A stretch of DNA of 64,000 bases from Chersky-840 sp035604715 (GCA_963731665.1 CAVSWP010000003.1:62001-126000), one strand, 5' to 3'. Shown: positions 44,370-54,356, numbered from the stretch's first letter. Numbers and translations are program-made. The notes: generated by a model from the sequence alone, not told the origin.

Positions 44370-45306
44370 TCAGCGAGCGGTGAACCGGATGTCGAGAGTG
44401 CGCAGGTAGGTGTGGAGGCCGGCGTCCTGGACCGGTAGCAGGTTGGCGGGAGATCCCGACTCGTTGTGGTGGCTGTGCCACAACCCCGGTGGGGTCACGA
44501 AGGCGCCTCCGGGCTCCCAGTCCACTCGCGTCGGATCGGCAATGGCACCGTCCGGCCCGATCTCGGTGCCCACCAGCGAGTAGCACCCCGGGTCGCAGTC
44601 CACGATCAAGTCCAAGGCGATGCTCTGGTGACGATGGGGGCGCTGGACGTGGCCTGCGGGGAGGACGCCCAGCATCGCCCACAGGGTATGGGTGGCCGTC
44701 AGGGTCTGGGTGTTGCGGGCGTTGCCGAGGAGCACCGCCACCCGACTGCGGGTGGCGGCGTCGGGGTCGGCCGCCACCTCGGCGAGTTGTCGGCGGGCGA
44801 GCTCACCGTCGAACCGGGTGGGGGCGAAGCGGGGCTCGGCGGCCTCCACGCCGAGATAGGCGAGCAGCGGGGAGTCATCCACGTGGTAGAGCACCGCGCC
44901 CTGGTGGGCGCAGTGACGGGCGCGTACCGGACCCGGCAAGGTGACCACGTCCCCCGCCCGCCACTGGATGGTCCCCGCGGCCCCCCGGTCCCTGGAGCTC
45001 GGTCGGGCCCCGTCCCTCCAGACAGTAGAAGAGCGCGCTGGTGGCGTTGGGGGAGAGGTCGACGGCCTCACCCTCGGCGATGCACACGAAGCGGGCCAGC
45101 ACCGAGGGGCCGGTGGCGGGGGCGTGGGTACCGAGCACGTTGGACAGGTCCAGGGCCACCGTCCTGGTGGTGGCGGTGTCGTGGCACCGGGCCGGGAACT
45201 GGCGCACCGGGACCTTCGGGGTGGCCCCCGATCCGATGGGGTCGACGGCGACGCTGTACTCGTAGAAGCGGGCGTCTCCCGTCCAGTCCTCGACGGCCAG
45301 TCCCAC
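44370..45306 (-). pseudogene. Bicupin (gentisate dioxygenase-like) protein, frameshifted
   Basis: The N-terminal third (GTG 45306, VGLAVEDWTGDARFYEYSVA onward) and the C-terminal two thirds (GTIQWRAGDVVTLPGPVR to the stop at 44370) are in different frames; removing one base at the C6 run 44981-44986 joins them into a continuous protein of about 310 residues. The second half has a cupin motif GHVQRPHRHQSIALDLIVDC with metal-ligand His pair and WEPGGAFVTPPGLWHSHHN. Cupins of this shape are ring-cleaving or sugar/amide dioxygenases. The single indel at a homopolymer suggests sequencing error, but decay next to the transposon gene is also possible. Confidence 0.65.
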
Positions 45307-45385
45307 ACCGAAACCGCCGACATCGGCGGGCTCTTCGAACTCTGCCCCCGTCCGCCATTACAGCCTGGTCCTACCTTCGAAGGCG

Positions 45386-46571
45386 ATGCGTCGGTGCCGT
45401 ACCTATCGCTACCTCCTTCAGCCCACCGTCTCCCAGCGCGGGCGTCTCGAGCAGCTGCTTCGCAATCAGTGCGAACTCTACAACGCCGCCTTAGAGGAAC
45501 GCCGCGGGGCGTGGAGCTGGGAACGGCGCTCGGTCTCCTACATCGACCAGTGCCGGACCCTCACCACACTGCGAGAACTGCGCCCTGAGGTCTTGGAGCA
45601 CGGGGTGACGGTGTCTCGGGGGACCCTCAAGCGCCTGGACCGGGCCTTCGCTGCCTTCTACCGGCGGTGCCGGGCCGGACAGACCCCAGGCTTCCCGCGG
45701 TTCAAGTCCTCACGTCGCTGGGACTCGGTGCAGTGGGAGGACAGCAGTGGCTGGCGACTAGACACCGAGCAGCGCCGACTGCGCCTGCTCGGCATCGGAG
45801 AGGTCAAGGTCCGTCTGCACCGAGCGATTCACGGCACCCCCAAGGCCATCACCGTGGCCCGAGAAGGACGGCGCTTCTGGGTCAGTGTGCGCTGTGTGGA
45901 CGTGCCGTCGAGCCCCTTGGCCGCCACGGGACGACAGGTGGGGATCGACCTCGGTGTGTGTGCCCAGGTGGCCACCAGTGACGGGCAGCTGGTTCTCGAA
46001 GGGCGTTACGGACAGCGCTCCCGGGCCCGCCTGGAGGCGGCCCAGCGCAATCTGGCCTCCAAGACCAGAGGCTCGGGACACCGGGCCCGGGCCGTCGAGC
46101 AAGTGGCCGCCGCCCATCGAAAAGTCCGCAACCAGAGAAAGGACCTGGCCCACAAGCTGTCTCGGGAGCTCGTGAACGCCTATGACCTCATCGTCCACGA
46201 GGACCTCAACATCACCTCCATGGTGCGTCGTCCCAAGCCGAAAAAGGCCGACGGACGGCACCTACGAACCCAACGGGGCGGCGGCCAAAGCCGGCCTCAA
46301 CCGCTCCATCTCCGATGCCGGGTGGGGACAACTCCTGCAGTTCCTGACGTACAAAGCGGAGGACGCTGGTCGCCAGGTCATTGCCGTGGACCCCCGCCAC
46401 AGCTCCCAGCGGTGCTCGTCCTGCGGGCACATGGCTGGAGGCAACCGGCTCACCCAGGCCGAGTTCCGATGTCAGGCGTGTGGGCACCAGGCCCACGCTG
46501 ACGTCAACGCGGCCATCAACATCTTGCGGGCCGGTAAGGCCCGACAGGCTCCGGCCTGTGCAGGGTCCTAG
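45386..46571 (+). pseudogene. tnpB: TnpB (IS200/IS605- or IS607-associated RNA-guided nuclease), frameshifted
   Basis: About 394 residues when the frame is repaired. N-terminal OrfB HTH part (MRRCRTYRYLLQPTVSQ, YNAALEERR), then the split RuvC nuclease: D in VGIDLGVCAQVA, E in IVHEDLNITS and D in QAHADVNAAINI, with the zinc finger CSSCGH...CQACGH between the last two. All catalytic residues are kept. The frame breaks at A5 (46241-46245), where one base too many separates RRPKPK from DGTYEPNGAAAKAG. No transposase TnpA gene is nearby, as in solitary IS1341-like elements. TnpB processes an RNA from the element's right end to guide DNA cutting. Confidence 0.8.
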
Positions 46572-47009
46572 TCAAAATGACCCATTACCCATTGGGGATG
46601 TCCTGGGGACGACGCCACGCGCTCTTGGGGAAATCCTCGGGGAATTGGGGACAAACCGAAAAATTCTCGGGAGAACATCGGGATTTCGTGTCGCGCTCTT
46701 GACCTTCGTCGAGGGCAGGCGCACAGTGGGGGCAGCTGGATGAACAACGACCCTTCGGAGGGCCGGAGAGAGCGCCGCAAGGCGAGATCCCCGGAAAGAA
46801 GAGGGGCGACGAGTTCACCGGTGAGGCGGATGGTGAAGTAGCGCGAGGTTCCCTGGGATCGACCGCTACAACGCCCGGACCGGGGGTCGTCCGACCCATG
46901 GAAAGGGCGAGCTGTCAGCCGAGGGCGACGGCCCCGAGGAGTGCGGGCGACTTCGGTCGAACCGGCTACTCGGGGTCTCGCCGCGTCTGGGCCCTGATGC
47001 TCCTCTCGC
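46572..47009. other. Unexplained region downstream of tnpB, possible right end and omega RNA
   Basis: About 440 bases without a recognised gene. The first 110 bases are less GC-rich than the surroundings and contain repeated GGGGA motifs (TTGGGGATGTCCTGGGGACG, TCCTCGGGGAATTGGGGACA) and the palindrome TTCTCGGGAGAA. A guide RNA and element right end would be expected directly after the TnpB stop, so this is the prime place for them, but no element boundary is visible. A 41-codon open frame starts at the ATG of CAAAATGACCC; it has no Shine-Dalgarno sequence. Confidence 0.4.
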
Positions 47010-47303
47010 TCAGCGGATCTCGAACGTGGTCTCGCCCCGGGGTTCGTCGTCGGTGACCTCCACGCGCTCCACGCGCGCCCAGGCCGGGCCCTGGCGGCAC
47101 CAGGCCACCAGGGCGTCGACGGAGCTGAGCGGGCCCTCGAACACGGCCTCCACGTCGCCGTGGCGGGTGTTGCGCACCCACCCGGCCACGCCCGCCTCCG
47201 AGGCCCGGCGGGAGCACGATGCCCGGAAGCCCACCGCCTGCACGTGCCCGTGGATCACCACCCGGCGCCGGACGGTGCTCGACTCCCCGCCTGCCGGTGT
47301 CAC
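47010..47303 (-). CDS. Acylphosphatase
   Basis: A 97-residue enzyme hydrolysing carboxyl-phosphate bonds. The motif GHVQAVGFRASCSRRASEAG (active-site Arg in GFR) and VAGWVRNTRHGDVEAVFEG (active-site Asn in RNT) are both complete. The GTG start overlaps the CDF exporter stop by four bases (GTGA), so it is translated with that gene. Confidence 0.9.
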   Translation of the reverse strand: MTPAGGESSTVRRRVVIHGHVQAVGFRASCSRRASEAGVAGWVRNTRHGDVEAVFEGPLSSVDALVAWCRQGPAWARVERVEVTDDEPRGETTFEIR

Positions 47304-48226
47304 CTCGAGGAGGCGCCTCTGGCGTCCCCGACGCTGTCCATCAGGCAGGGGTCGACCTCGCCGTCGATGCACCGCTCGCACTCGAGCTCCAAAGTGCTGT
47401 GGGCGATGGTGAACGGAGCGCCGATGGCGGATTTCACCCGGTCCCCGATGACCTGGGCCTGCTCGAGGGTGGGGTGCCCCGACAACACGACGTGGGCGGA
47501 GAGGGCTCGCACGTCGCTCGACAGGCTCCAGACGTGGAGGTCGTGCACCTCGGCGACCCCGGGCACCTGCCCCATGGCCGTCGTCAGCGCGCCGAGGTCG
47601 AGGTCGGCGGGAGACGACTCCAACAACACGTCGAGGTTGGCTCGCAACAGGCGGTAGGCCTCGAAAACGATGATGGCGGCCACCACCAGCGACGCGGTGG
47701 GGTCCACCCACTGCACCGACCGGTCGGCGAGGAGCACGGCACCGGCACTCAGCACGGCCAGTGATCCCAGGGCGTCTCCAGCCATGTGCAGCGCCGCCGC
47801 GCGCATGTTGAGGTCGCCGCCCCGTTCGCGCAGCATGAGCGCGGCCAGGCCGTTGGCCACCACGGCCACGGCGGCCACGATCACCACCAGGCCCCCCCGC
47901 ACGGGATGGGGATGGACCAGCCTGACCACGCTCTCGACCACGATGGCCACGGTGACCACGGCGATCACCGCCGTGTTGGCCAGGGCGGCCAGGATGGGTC
48001 CCCGGTGGTAGCCGAAGGAGTGCGACGGGCTCCGGGGCCGGGCCGCCCACCGCACCGCGAGCAGGGACATGGCGACTCCCGCCACGTCGGTGACGTTGTG
48101 CCCAGCGTCGGAGAGCAGACCCAGGGAATGGGCCACCACGCCCCCCACCACCTGGGTCCCGGCCAGGGCGACGTTGATGGCCAAGGTGACCACGAGTCGT
48201 CGAGTGCGAAAGGCCGTACGGTCCAT
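47300..48226 (-). CDS. Cation diffusion facilitator (Zn/Co/Cd exporter)
   Basis: 308 residues with six helices and a cytosolic C-terminal domain. The zinc site is complete: SDAGHNVTD in TM2 (Asp, His, Asp) and HMAGDALGS in TM5 (His, Asp). A histidine-poor interhelix loop (RERGGDLNM) and the C-terminal ferredoxin-like HDLHVWSLSSDVRALSAHVV complete the CzcD/ZitB pattern. It exports Zn2+ and similar ions against protons. Downstream acylphosphatase is translationally coupled; the GH20-like gene ends 63 bases upstream. Confidence 0.93.
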   Translation of the reverse strand: MDRTAFRTRRLVVTLAINVALAGTQVVGGVVAHSLGLLSDAGHNVTDVAGVAMSLLAVRWAARPRSPSHSFGYHRGPILAALANTAVIAVVTVAIVVESVVRLVHPHPVRGGLVVIVAAVAVVANGLAALMLRERGGDLNMRAAALHMAGDALGSLAVLSAGAVLLADRSVQWVDPTASLVVAAIIVFEAYRLLRANLDVLLESSPADLDLGALTTAMGQVPGVAEVHDLHVWSLSSDVRALSAHVVLSGHPTLEQAQVIGDRVKSAIGAPFTIAHSTLELECERCIDGEVDPCLMDSVGDARGASSR

Positions 48227-48289
48227 CGACGGGGGCTCCTCGATCGGTGTCGGTCTGCCCAGCCTACCGGGGGCTTCTTCGCAAACCCC

Positions 48290-50055
48290 CTACCCGAAGG
48301 GGCCGAACCACGACCGCTCGGTGGTGCCGGTGCGGTAGCAGCCCAGCAGGTGGTCGAACCACGCCGTGCTGTCGGGGAGGCCCCCGGGCCGGTAGCGCTC
48401 GAGCCACAGCCGGCGGTATTCCTCGGTGTAGCCGACGAGCTCGACGGCCAGCGACTCCCGCGGCGCGGGGGGATCGACGACAGGCTGCCGTCCCCCTCCA
48501 GGCGCAAAGAGGCGTCGCGACAGGCCAGTGCCAGGAGGGCCGCCCCGGCGCGGATCTCACTGACCACGAGATCGCCGTCGGGACGTCGGGGGCGGGCCCG
48601 TCCCAGGGCGGCGGTGGTGTCGTCGACCAGGGCCGCCACCGTCTGCAGGTCGCCCGGGGTGAGGCCCTCGGTGAGCGCCCTGCCCATCTTCCACTGGGGG
48701 AGCAGGATGGGCAGGGCCAACGTCGACATGTTCCACGGTTGCGGCGCCACCATGCGGTAGGCCTGGCCCAGGGCCACCACCGCCCGTCCCGTGGTGTGCG
48801 TGGGGTCGTCGTAGCAGTGGACGTCGAGCATCTCGGCCAGGTCGTCGGGTCCGAGCTCGGCGTGGGACTGTGCACACCACCCGAACGCCGCCGCGGCGGC
48901 GAACCCGGGATCGCTCACCGGCGGTTGTTGGTGGTGCCCCATGTCGCCCCAGTCGGTGACGAGGAGCCCGAGGGCACCGTGGGCGGCGCCGGCGAGGGCG
49001 GCCCCCCGCACGTTGTCGATCATGTTGTCGACGCGACCCGAGATCGACATCCAGCTCGAGGTGCCCGGACAGACCCAGAACGGCACCCCGGCGTCGGCCA
49101 GCCGGGCGCTGCGCTCGTCGAAGGGATGGTCCGCCTCGTAGCCCCACTCGCACACCGTGACCCCGTCGGGGAGCTCGGTGAGCAGGTCGTGGTGGGCGGC
49201 GGGCACGTCGCCCCAAACCAGCAACTCGTGCCCAGCCACGGCGGGCAACCCCCGCAGGGCGCGCAGCCACTGCACCCACTCGCCGCGTCGCTCGGCGGGG
49301 AGTTCCCACGGCTCGTCCAGCCCGACGTGGACGCGCCGGCTCGTCAAGTGCGGCACCAGCTGACCCAGGAGGTCCGAGACCAGCGCGAAGGCCTCGGGCT
49401 TGGCCGGGTCGAGCGTGAGGGCGGGGCGGTGCATGCCGAAGAGCCACTCGAAGCCGTCGGGGGCGATGGCGAGCGGGCGGTAGCGCTCCAGCCGGAGCCA
49501 TCGTTCGAAGTGTCCCAGCGTGTTCTGGTTGGCGACGAGCTCGACCCCTCGCGACCGGCAGTGGGCGTCGAGGGAGCGGATCTCCTCGGCGGTGAAGGGA
49601 TCGGCGAGACGCCAGACGTCCTCGTGGCCGGCGTAGGCGAAGGTGTGCTCCATGTACAGCTGTAGCTGGTTGACCTTCCAGGCCGCCAGCCGGTCCACCA
49701 GGGCGACCACGCTCTGCATGCGGGGCACGCGGTCGCGCGAGATGTCGAGCATGACGCCGCGTACCGCGAAGTCGGGCCAGTCCTCGATGCGACACGCCGC
49801 GATGGTGCCCCCGTCCCCGTCCTGGGCCGCATTGGCGGGGTGGCGCAGCTGGGCCAAAGTGGCCAGAGCGTGGCGGAGGCCAGCTTCGTCGGCGCCCACC
49901 ACCCGCACGGCGTCGTCGTCGACCTCCAGGCGATAGCCCTGGGGCGCCAGCGTGGCGTCGACGTGCTCGACGGGTGGGCGCCACCGGACGCGGCGGCCGT
50001 CGGGGGGCGCCTCGTAACGCCGGGGGCGGGGGAGCAGCGTCGGCACGGGGGCCAC
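48290..50055 (-). pseudogene. GH20-like beta-N-acetylhexosaminidase, frameshifted near the C-terminus
   Basis: About 587 residues with the frame repaired. The domain before the barrel is small; the barrel includes RGVMLDISRDRVPRMQSVVA, then LQLYMEHTFAYAGHEDVW, and HVGLDEPWEL, the GH20 signature with the catalytic Asp-Glu pair. Near residue 525 the frame breaks at a G6 run (48467-48472); adding one base restores APRESLAVELVGYTEEYRRL and a natural end at 48290. Otherwise the frame runs on into the CDF gene. This looks like a sequencing error. Family is likely but a substrate is not known. GTG start 50055. Confidence 0.7.
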
Positions 50056-50089
50056 GGGTGGTCGCTTCGGAGCCGGGGGCGCTGCGGCC

Positions 50090-51016
50090 TCAGGCGGCGG
50101 AGTCCCAGGGCCCCTCGGGACGCAGGCCTTGGGCCACCATGAGAGCCAGCTCGTTGCGCACCACAGGGAGATCGTCGCCGTGGGTCACGCCGATGCACCG
50201 GCCCGGACCGCTGAGCACGCGCACCACCGCCCGTCGGGCCTCGGCGCCCCGGCCCGTGATCATGTCGCCCACCACCTCGGGCAGCAGGACCTCGGCGTCG
50301 TTGCGAAGCGCCGAGGGATCGGGGACGGCGCCGTCGGGTGACACCGAGGGGTGCGCGCCGAGCACGGCGTTCTCGAGCACCGGCCAGATCGAGGGTTGGA
50401 ATCCCCACAGGTTCATCGACACCGGGGTGTCGCCTGGGAGGACGCCGGGTTCGAGGCCGTCCCCGGCGTCGAAGTCCCCGTCGGGGCGCCGCGCCACGGC
50501 GCGCCGTTCCACCAGGCGCACCAGCTGTCCGTCGGGTCCCACCTCGCACGTCCCCCGGGTCACGGGGGCGTCGGCCACGATGGTGTCGCGCAGCCGGTAC
50601 GACACGATGGCGTGTTCGTCACCCTGGGCGAGCTGACGGGCGAGCAGGGCCATAGCCGGCGCGCCGTAGACGTCGTCGGCGTTCACCACGGAGAACGGGC
50701 CGTCGCCGACGTGCTTGCGGGCGCACAACACCGCGTGAGCGGTGCCGAGGGCCACGCGCTGCTCGGCGAAGGACACGGTGAGCTGCGACGGGAAGCACTG
50801 GCGCACGTGGTAGCGGATGGCGGACCCCGTCTGGGGCCCGAGGACGAGGACGAGGTCACCGAACCCGCCCGACACGGCGTCGCCGGCGATCAGGTCGATG
50901 ACGGCCTCACCGTGCAGGCCCAAGGGCGCCAAGGGCTTGCACCCTCCGTAGCGCTTGGCCATCCCGGCGGCCAACACCACGAGCGCCGGCCGGTCGGTGG
51001 AGCTGCTCGCCGTCAC
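50090..51016 (-). CDS. Nucleotidyltransferase-like sugar-phosphate enzyme
   Basis: 308 residues opening with the NTP-transferase signature VVLAAGMAKRYGGCKPLAPL, then VVNADDVYGAPAM (metal-binding Asp pair). It resembles enzymes of the nucleotidyltransferase superfamily that activate sugar phosphates, but lacks the left-handed helix tail of GlmU, so the exact sugar is unknown. GTG 51016 overlaps the KAS III stop by four bases (GTGA). The GH20-like gene follows after 34 bases, a functional pairing of sugar activation with a hexosaminidase. Confidence 0.75.
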   Translation of the reverse strand: MTASSSTDRPALVVLAAGMAKRYGGCKPLAPLGLHGEAVIDLIAGDAVSGGFGDLVLVLGPQTGSAIRYHVRQCFPSQLTVSFAEQRVALGTAHAVLCARKHVGDGPFSVVNADDVYGAPAMALLARQLAQGDEHAIVSYRLRDTIVADAPVTRGTCEVGPDGQLVRLVERRAVARRPDGDFDAGDGLEPGVLPGDTPVSMNLWGFQPSIWPVLENAVLGAHPSVSPDGAVPDPSALRNDAEVLLPEVVGDMITGRGAEARRAVVRVLSGPGRCIGVTHGDDLPVVRNELALMVAQGLRPEGPWDSAA

Positions 51017-51939
51017 CCTCCCCATCGTAGGAGGGCGCTCGCCCATGTCATCCCGCCCCCGAAGCCCGACAGCAGCACCAGCGAGCCGGGCTGCAGGCGG
51101 TCCGTCTCGAGCGCGTCCGCCAGGGCCAGGGGGATCGATGCCGAGGAGGTGTTGCCGTAGCGGTCTATGGTCACCACGCAGCGTTCGGCGGGTATGCCCA
51201 ACCGCTGGCTGGCGGCGGTGATGATGCGGGCGTTGGCCTGGTGGGGGACGAACAGGTCGACGTCGTCGGGCGCGAACCCGGCGCTGCCCAGGGTCTTCAG
51301 CGACGACTCGACGATGACGCGCACGGCGTGGCGGAAGATCTCCTTCCCGTTCATGTAGAGGAAGCCGCCGTGGTCGCACTTGAGGAGGTGGCGCAGGGAC
51401 CCGTCGGCACCGAGGTCCCAGGCCAGCAGCTGGCCGGGCCCGTCGGTGGCCTCGAGCAGCACGGCGCCGGCCCCGTCGCCGACCAGCACGGCGACGGAGC
51501 GGTCGTCCCAGTCCGTGATCTGTGACAGCGTCTCGCTCCCGATGACCAGCACCCGGCGGGCGCCGGCGAGGACCAGACCGTGCCCCGCCACCAGGGCGTA
51601 CACGAAGCCCGAGCACGCCGCGTTGACGTCGAAGGCACCTCCGGCGACGGCGAGGCCCTCCTGGACGGTGGCCGACGTCCCGGGCACGATGGCGTCGGGC
51701 GTGGAGGTGGCGAGCACGAGCACGTCGACGTCCTCGCCGGTGCGCCCGGCGCGTGCCAGTGCTCGGGCACCGGCGGCGATGGCGAGCTCGGCCGTCGTGC
51801 CCCCGATGCGCCGCTCCCGGATCCCCGTGCGCTCCACGATCCAGGCGTCGCTGGTGTCGAGGCGGGCCGAGAGGTCCTCGTTGGTGACGACCTTGTCGGG
51901 GACGGCGATGCCCCACCCGGTGACGACTGCTCCGGCCAC
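51013..51939 (-). CDS. Beta-ketoacyl-ACP synthase III-like condensing enzyme
   Basis: 308 residues with the FabH triad complete: Cys in VNAACSGFVYALVAG (about 110), His in LFVPHQANARII and Asn in YGNTSSASIPLAL. The opening GWGIAVPDKVVTNEDLSAR and IVERTGIRERRI are also family-typical. It condenses an acyl-CoA with malonyl-ACP or a comparable extender. Neighbours are a thiolase (six bases upstream) and a nucleotidyltransferase, not the usual fabD/acpP/fabF set, so a specialised pathway rather than housekeeping fatty acid initiation is likely. Confidence 0.86.
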   Translation of the reverse strand: MAGAVVTGWGIAVPDKVVTNEDLSARLDTSDAWIVERTGIRERRIGGTTAELAIAAGARALARAGRTGEDVDVLVLATSTPDAIVPGTSATVQEGLAVAGGAFDVNAACSGFVYALVAGHGLVLAGARRVLVIGSETLSQITDWDDRSVAVLVGDGAGAVLLEATDGPGQLLAWDLGADGSLRHLLKCDHGGFLYMNGKEIFRHAVRVIVESSLKTLGSAGFAPDDVDLFVPHQANARIITAASQRLGIPAERCVVTIDRYGNTSSASIPLALADALETDRLQPGSLVLLSGFGGGMTWASALLRWGG

Positions 51940-51945
51940 GGGGTG

Positions 51946-53115
51946 TCAGGTGCGCTCGAGGACGTGGACCGCCACCAAGGCGGTGTCCTTGCCGGACATG
52001 ATCCCGCCGGTGTTGATGGCGGCGGCCAGGCGCGGCTCGTGGACCTGGCGACCGGTGGCCGTGCCCCGCAACTGGGCCACGAGCTCGGCGATCTGGCAGA
52101 TGCCGGTGGCTCCGAGGGGATGGCCGCGGGCGACGAGGCCACCGCTGGGGTTCACGCACACCCCACGACCCCCGACGTCGGTGTCGCCCGCCACGGTGGC
52201 CACTCCGGCCTCGCCCGGGGGGAAGAAGCCCAGGGACTCCAGGGCGTACAGCTCCTCGGCGCTGGTGGCGTCGTGCAGCTCGACGACGTCGATGTCCTGG
52301 GGGCCCACCCCCGCCGCCTTCCAGGCCTCCTCGGCGGTTTCGCTGAGGCGGTCGTGGTAGTCGAGCTCACCATTTCCCGACCGCAGCACGCTGGCGCGCA
52401 CCCGGGGGGCCCCCGGCGCCGTGCCGGCCGACAGCACGGCCGCGGCCGCCCCGTCGGTGAACGACGAGCACATGAGGCGCGTCAACGGGGCCACCACGAC
52501 CGGGGAGGCGAGGACCTCCGCCACGGTGACCGGGGTCTGGAACTGCGCCAGGGGGTTGCGTGACCCGCAGCGCCGGGCCTTGGCGGCCGCCGCCGCGATC
52601 TGCTGCTCGGTGGTGCCCCTGGCCTCGATCTGATGGCGGACCCAGGTGGCGTTGAGCGCCATGAGCACGCTGCCGGCGTCGTTGTCGAGGCGCACGCGCA
52701 ACTCCTGGCGTTCGTCGGACGGCAACCCGTCCTCGATGCCGGCGATGGTCTCGCCCCGGTGCCCGGTCCACATCTTCTCGACGCCCAGGACGAGCACCGG
52801 TGACTGCCCCGCCTGGGCCGCCAGCACCCCGAGGTGCATGGCCGAGGACCCACCCGCACAGGAGTTGTCCACGTTGACGACGCCGGTGGTGCCCAGGTCG
52901 ACGTGGCGGAGCCAGCTCTGGCCGCGGATGCAACCCTGGTCACACAGACGACCGCCCAGGGCGTTGGCCGAGATCACGAGGCCCACGTCCGCTGGTGACA
53001 GGCCGGCGTCGTCGAGGGCCGCTCGCACGGCTTGGCCCGCCATCGCCTCCGGAGTCAGGTCGCGCCGGTCCATCGGCGTCATCCCGATCCCGACGATGCT
53101 CACGTCCTGTCTCAT
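51946..53115 (-). CDS. Thiolase / SCP-x-type acetyl-CoA acetyltransferase
   Basis: 389 residues. Cys in DNSCAGGSSAMH (about 90), and the GGRGVCVNPSGGLVARGHPLGA segment containing the catalytic His in GHPLGATG near the end are the thiolase hallmarks. It is closest in look to the SCP-x/lipid-transfer thiolases found in steroid and branched-chain catabolism and lacks the classic second Cys motif of FadA. ATG 53115 has GGAGGTGAGG upstream. Six bases separate it from the KAS III gene. Confidence 0.83.
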   Translation of the reverse strand: MRQDVSIVGIGMTPMDRRDLTPEAMAGQAVRAALDDAGLSPADVGLVISANALGGRLCDQGCIRGQSWLRHVDLGTTGVVNVDNSCAGGSSAMHLGVLAAQAGQSPVLVLGVEKMWTGHRGETIAGIEDGLPSDERQELRVRLDNDAGSVLMALNATWVRHQIEARGTTEQQIAAAAAKARRCGSRNPLAQFQTPVTVAEVLASPVVVAPLTRLMCSSFTDGAAAAVLSAGTAPGAPRVRASVLRSGNGELDYHDRLSETAEEAWKAAGVGPQDIDVVELHDATSAEELYALESLGFFPPGEAGVATVAGDTDVGGRGVCVNPSGGLVARGHPLGATGICQIAELVAQLRGTATGRQVHEPRLAAAINTGGIMSGKDTALVAVHVLERT

Positions 53116-53122
53116 GACGACC

Positions 53123-54214
53123 TCACCTCCAAACCTGGTCTTGCACTGGTGTGGTGCCGGGGGTCGACGCACCTTGGCCGACCCGAACCGCACGGCGCGT
53201 CGTGTCGGGCGAGCCGTGGTGGGCGGTGAGCCACACGGGCTCGATGGACCCCGGACGGCGCCGTCGGGGGGAAGCCGAGGACGCGACGAGGCCGGCGTAT
53301 TCGCCGGCCAGGTCCTCGAACTGTACCAGCGGGTCATCCGAGGTGACGAACACCGCCACGTGTCGGGCCCCGGCCTCGGTGAACCGGGCGATGCTGTCCG
53401 CGCAGCTCCGGGCGCTCCCCGCCACCAGGTGACGGACGAACGAACGCGCCGCCAGGCCGTAGAGCGACGCCATCCACGCCAGGCCCCGGTCCTCGGCATC
53501 CGAGCCCCCCACCGACACGAAGACCACCGCGGCGCGCGCCACGACCCGCGGGTCGCGACCGGCGCGCTCGGCTTCTTTGTCGAGGCGGCCCATGGCCGGG
53601 CCGTACTCCCCGGGCGACACGAACAGGGGTATCCACCCGTCCCCCCGGCGCCCGGCGCGCCGCAGGGCGGCCTCGCTGGACCCACCCACCCACACCGGAA
53701 CCCGATGGGGGGAGGGAAGCTGCACGTAGCGCTGGTCGGGGGAGGCCGACCATGCCCGGCGCAGCGTGTCGATGCCCTGGTCGAGCGCTCGGCCCCGGCC
53801 GGCGAAGGGGACACCGGCGGCGGCGTACTCGCCGGGGTGGGCGCCCACGCCCACGCCCAGCACCAGCCGGCCCCCCGACAGGTGGGCGAGGGCGGCGGCC
53901 TCTTTGGCCACGGTGGGAGCGTGGCGCAAGGGCAGCTGCAAGATGCACGTGCCGATGGTGGCGCGCTGCGTGGCCGCGACGGCTACCCCGAGCGAGCTCA
54001 GCGCCTCGAGGGCAGGCCCGTGCCAGAAGATGTGGTCACAGACCCACAAGGCCTCGGCCCCTCCCGCCTCGGCCCGGCGGCACAGATCCGCCAGCGCCGA
54101 GGCGCTCGGGAGCTCGGCCCGCTGCTGGGGGAAGGTGGGGAGAATGAGACCGAGCCCCCCCGGATCGGGGGCCGGCACGTGGCGTGGTCCAGCGGCCAAC
54201 GTGTCGGAGGGCAC
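53123..54214 (-). CDS. LLM-class F420-dependent oxidoreductase
   Basis: 363 residues of the luciferase-like monooxygenase superfamily: LILPTFPQQRAELPSASALA at the start, then WVCDHIFWH, ATIGTCILQLPLRHAP, GGRLVLGVGVGAHPGEYAAA and VPVWVGGSSEAALRRAGRRG. F420-dependent members are the rule in actinobacteria; the sequence does not discriminate flavin from F420. GTG start 54214. First gene of the run through 47010 on this strand. Substrate unknown. Confidence 0.82.
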   Translation of the reverse strand: MPSDTLAAGPRHVPAPDPGGLGLILPTFPQQRAELPSASALADLCRRAEAGGAEALWVCDHIFWHGPALEALSSLGVAVAATQRATIGTCILQLPLRHAPTVAKEAAALAHLSGGRLVLGVGVGAHPGEYAAAGVPFAGRGRALDQGIDTLRRAWSASPDQRYVQLPSPHRVPVWVGGSSEAALRRAGRRGDGWIPLFVSPGEYGPAMGRLDKEAERAGRDPRVVARAAVVFVSVGGSDAEDRGLAWMASLYGLAARSFVRHLVAGSARSCADSIARFTEAGARHVAVFVTSDDPLVQFEDLAGEYAGLVASSASPRRRRPGSIEPVWLTAHHGSPDTTRRAVRVGQGASTPGTTPVQDQVWR

Positions 54215-54356
54215 GCCTCATGTTAACTGTGGCTGTTTGTGACGGTCCGTCAGATCCGTGCTCGGACCTCGCCATGGCGGCGCCGTGAGCAGGCCGGGAG
54301 TCGCCCGGGGGCGAGGGGGTGACACGGTAGACGTGGGGTCACGGCACAATGGAGAG

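Noticed and set aside
46241..46250. Programmed +1 frameshift in tnpB
   Set aside because: Programmed shifting is not characteristic of TnpB, and three other genes nearby have similar homopolymer shifts; an error is simpler. Not excluded.
46182..46571. Separate gene for a zinc-finger protein downstream of TnpB
   Set aside because: It is the continuation of TnpB (third RuvC residue and zinc finger) in the shifted frame.
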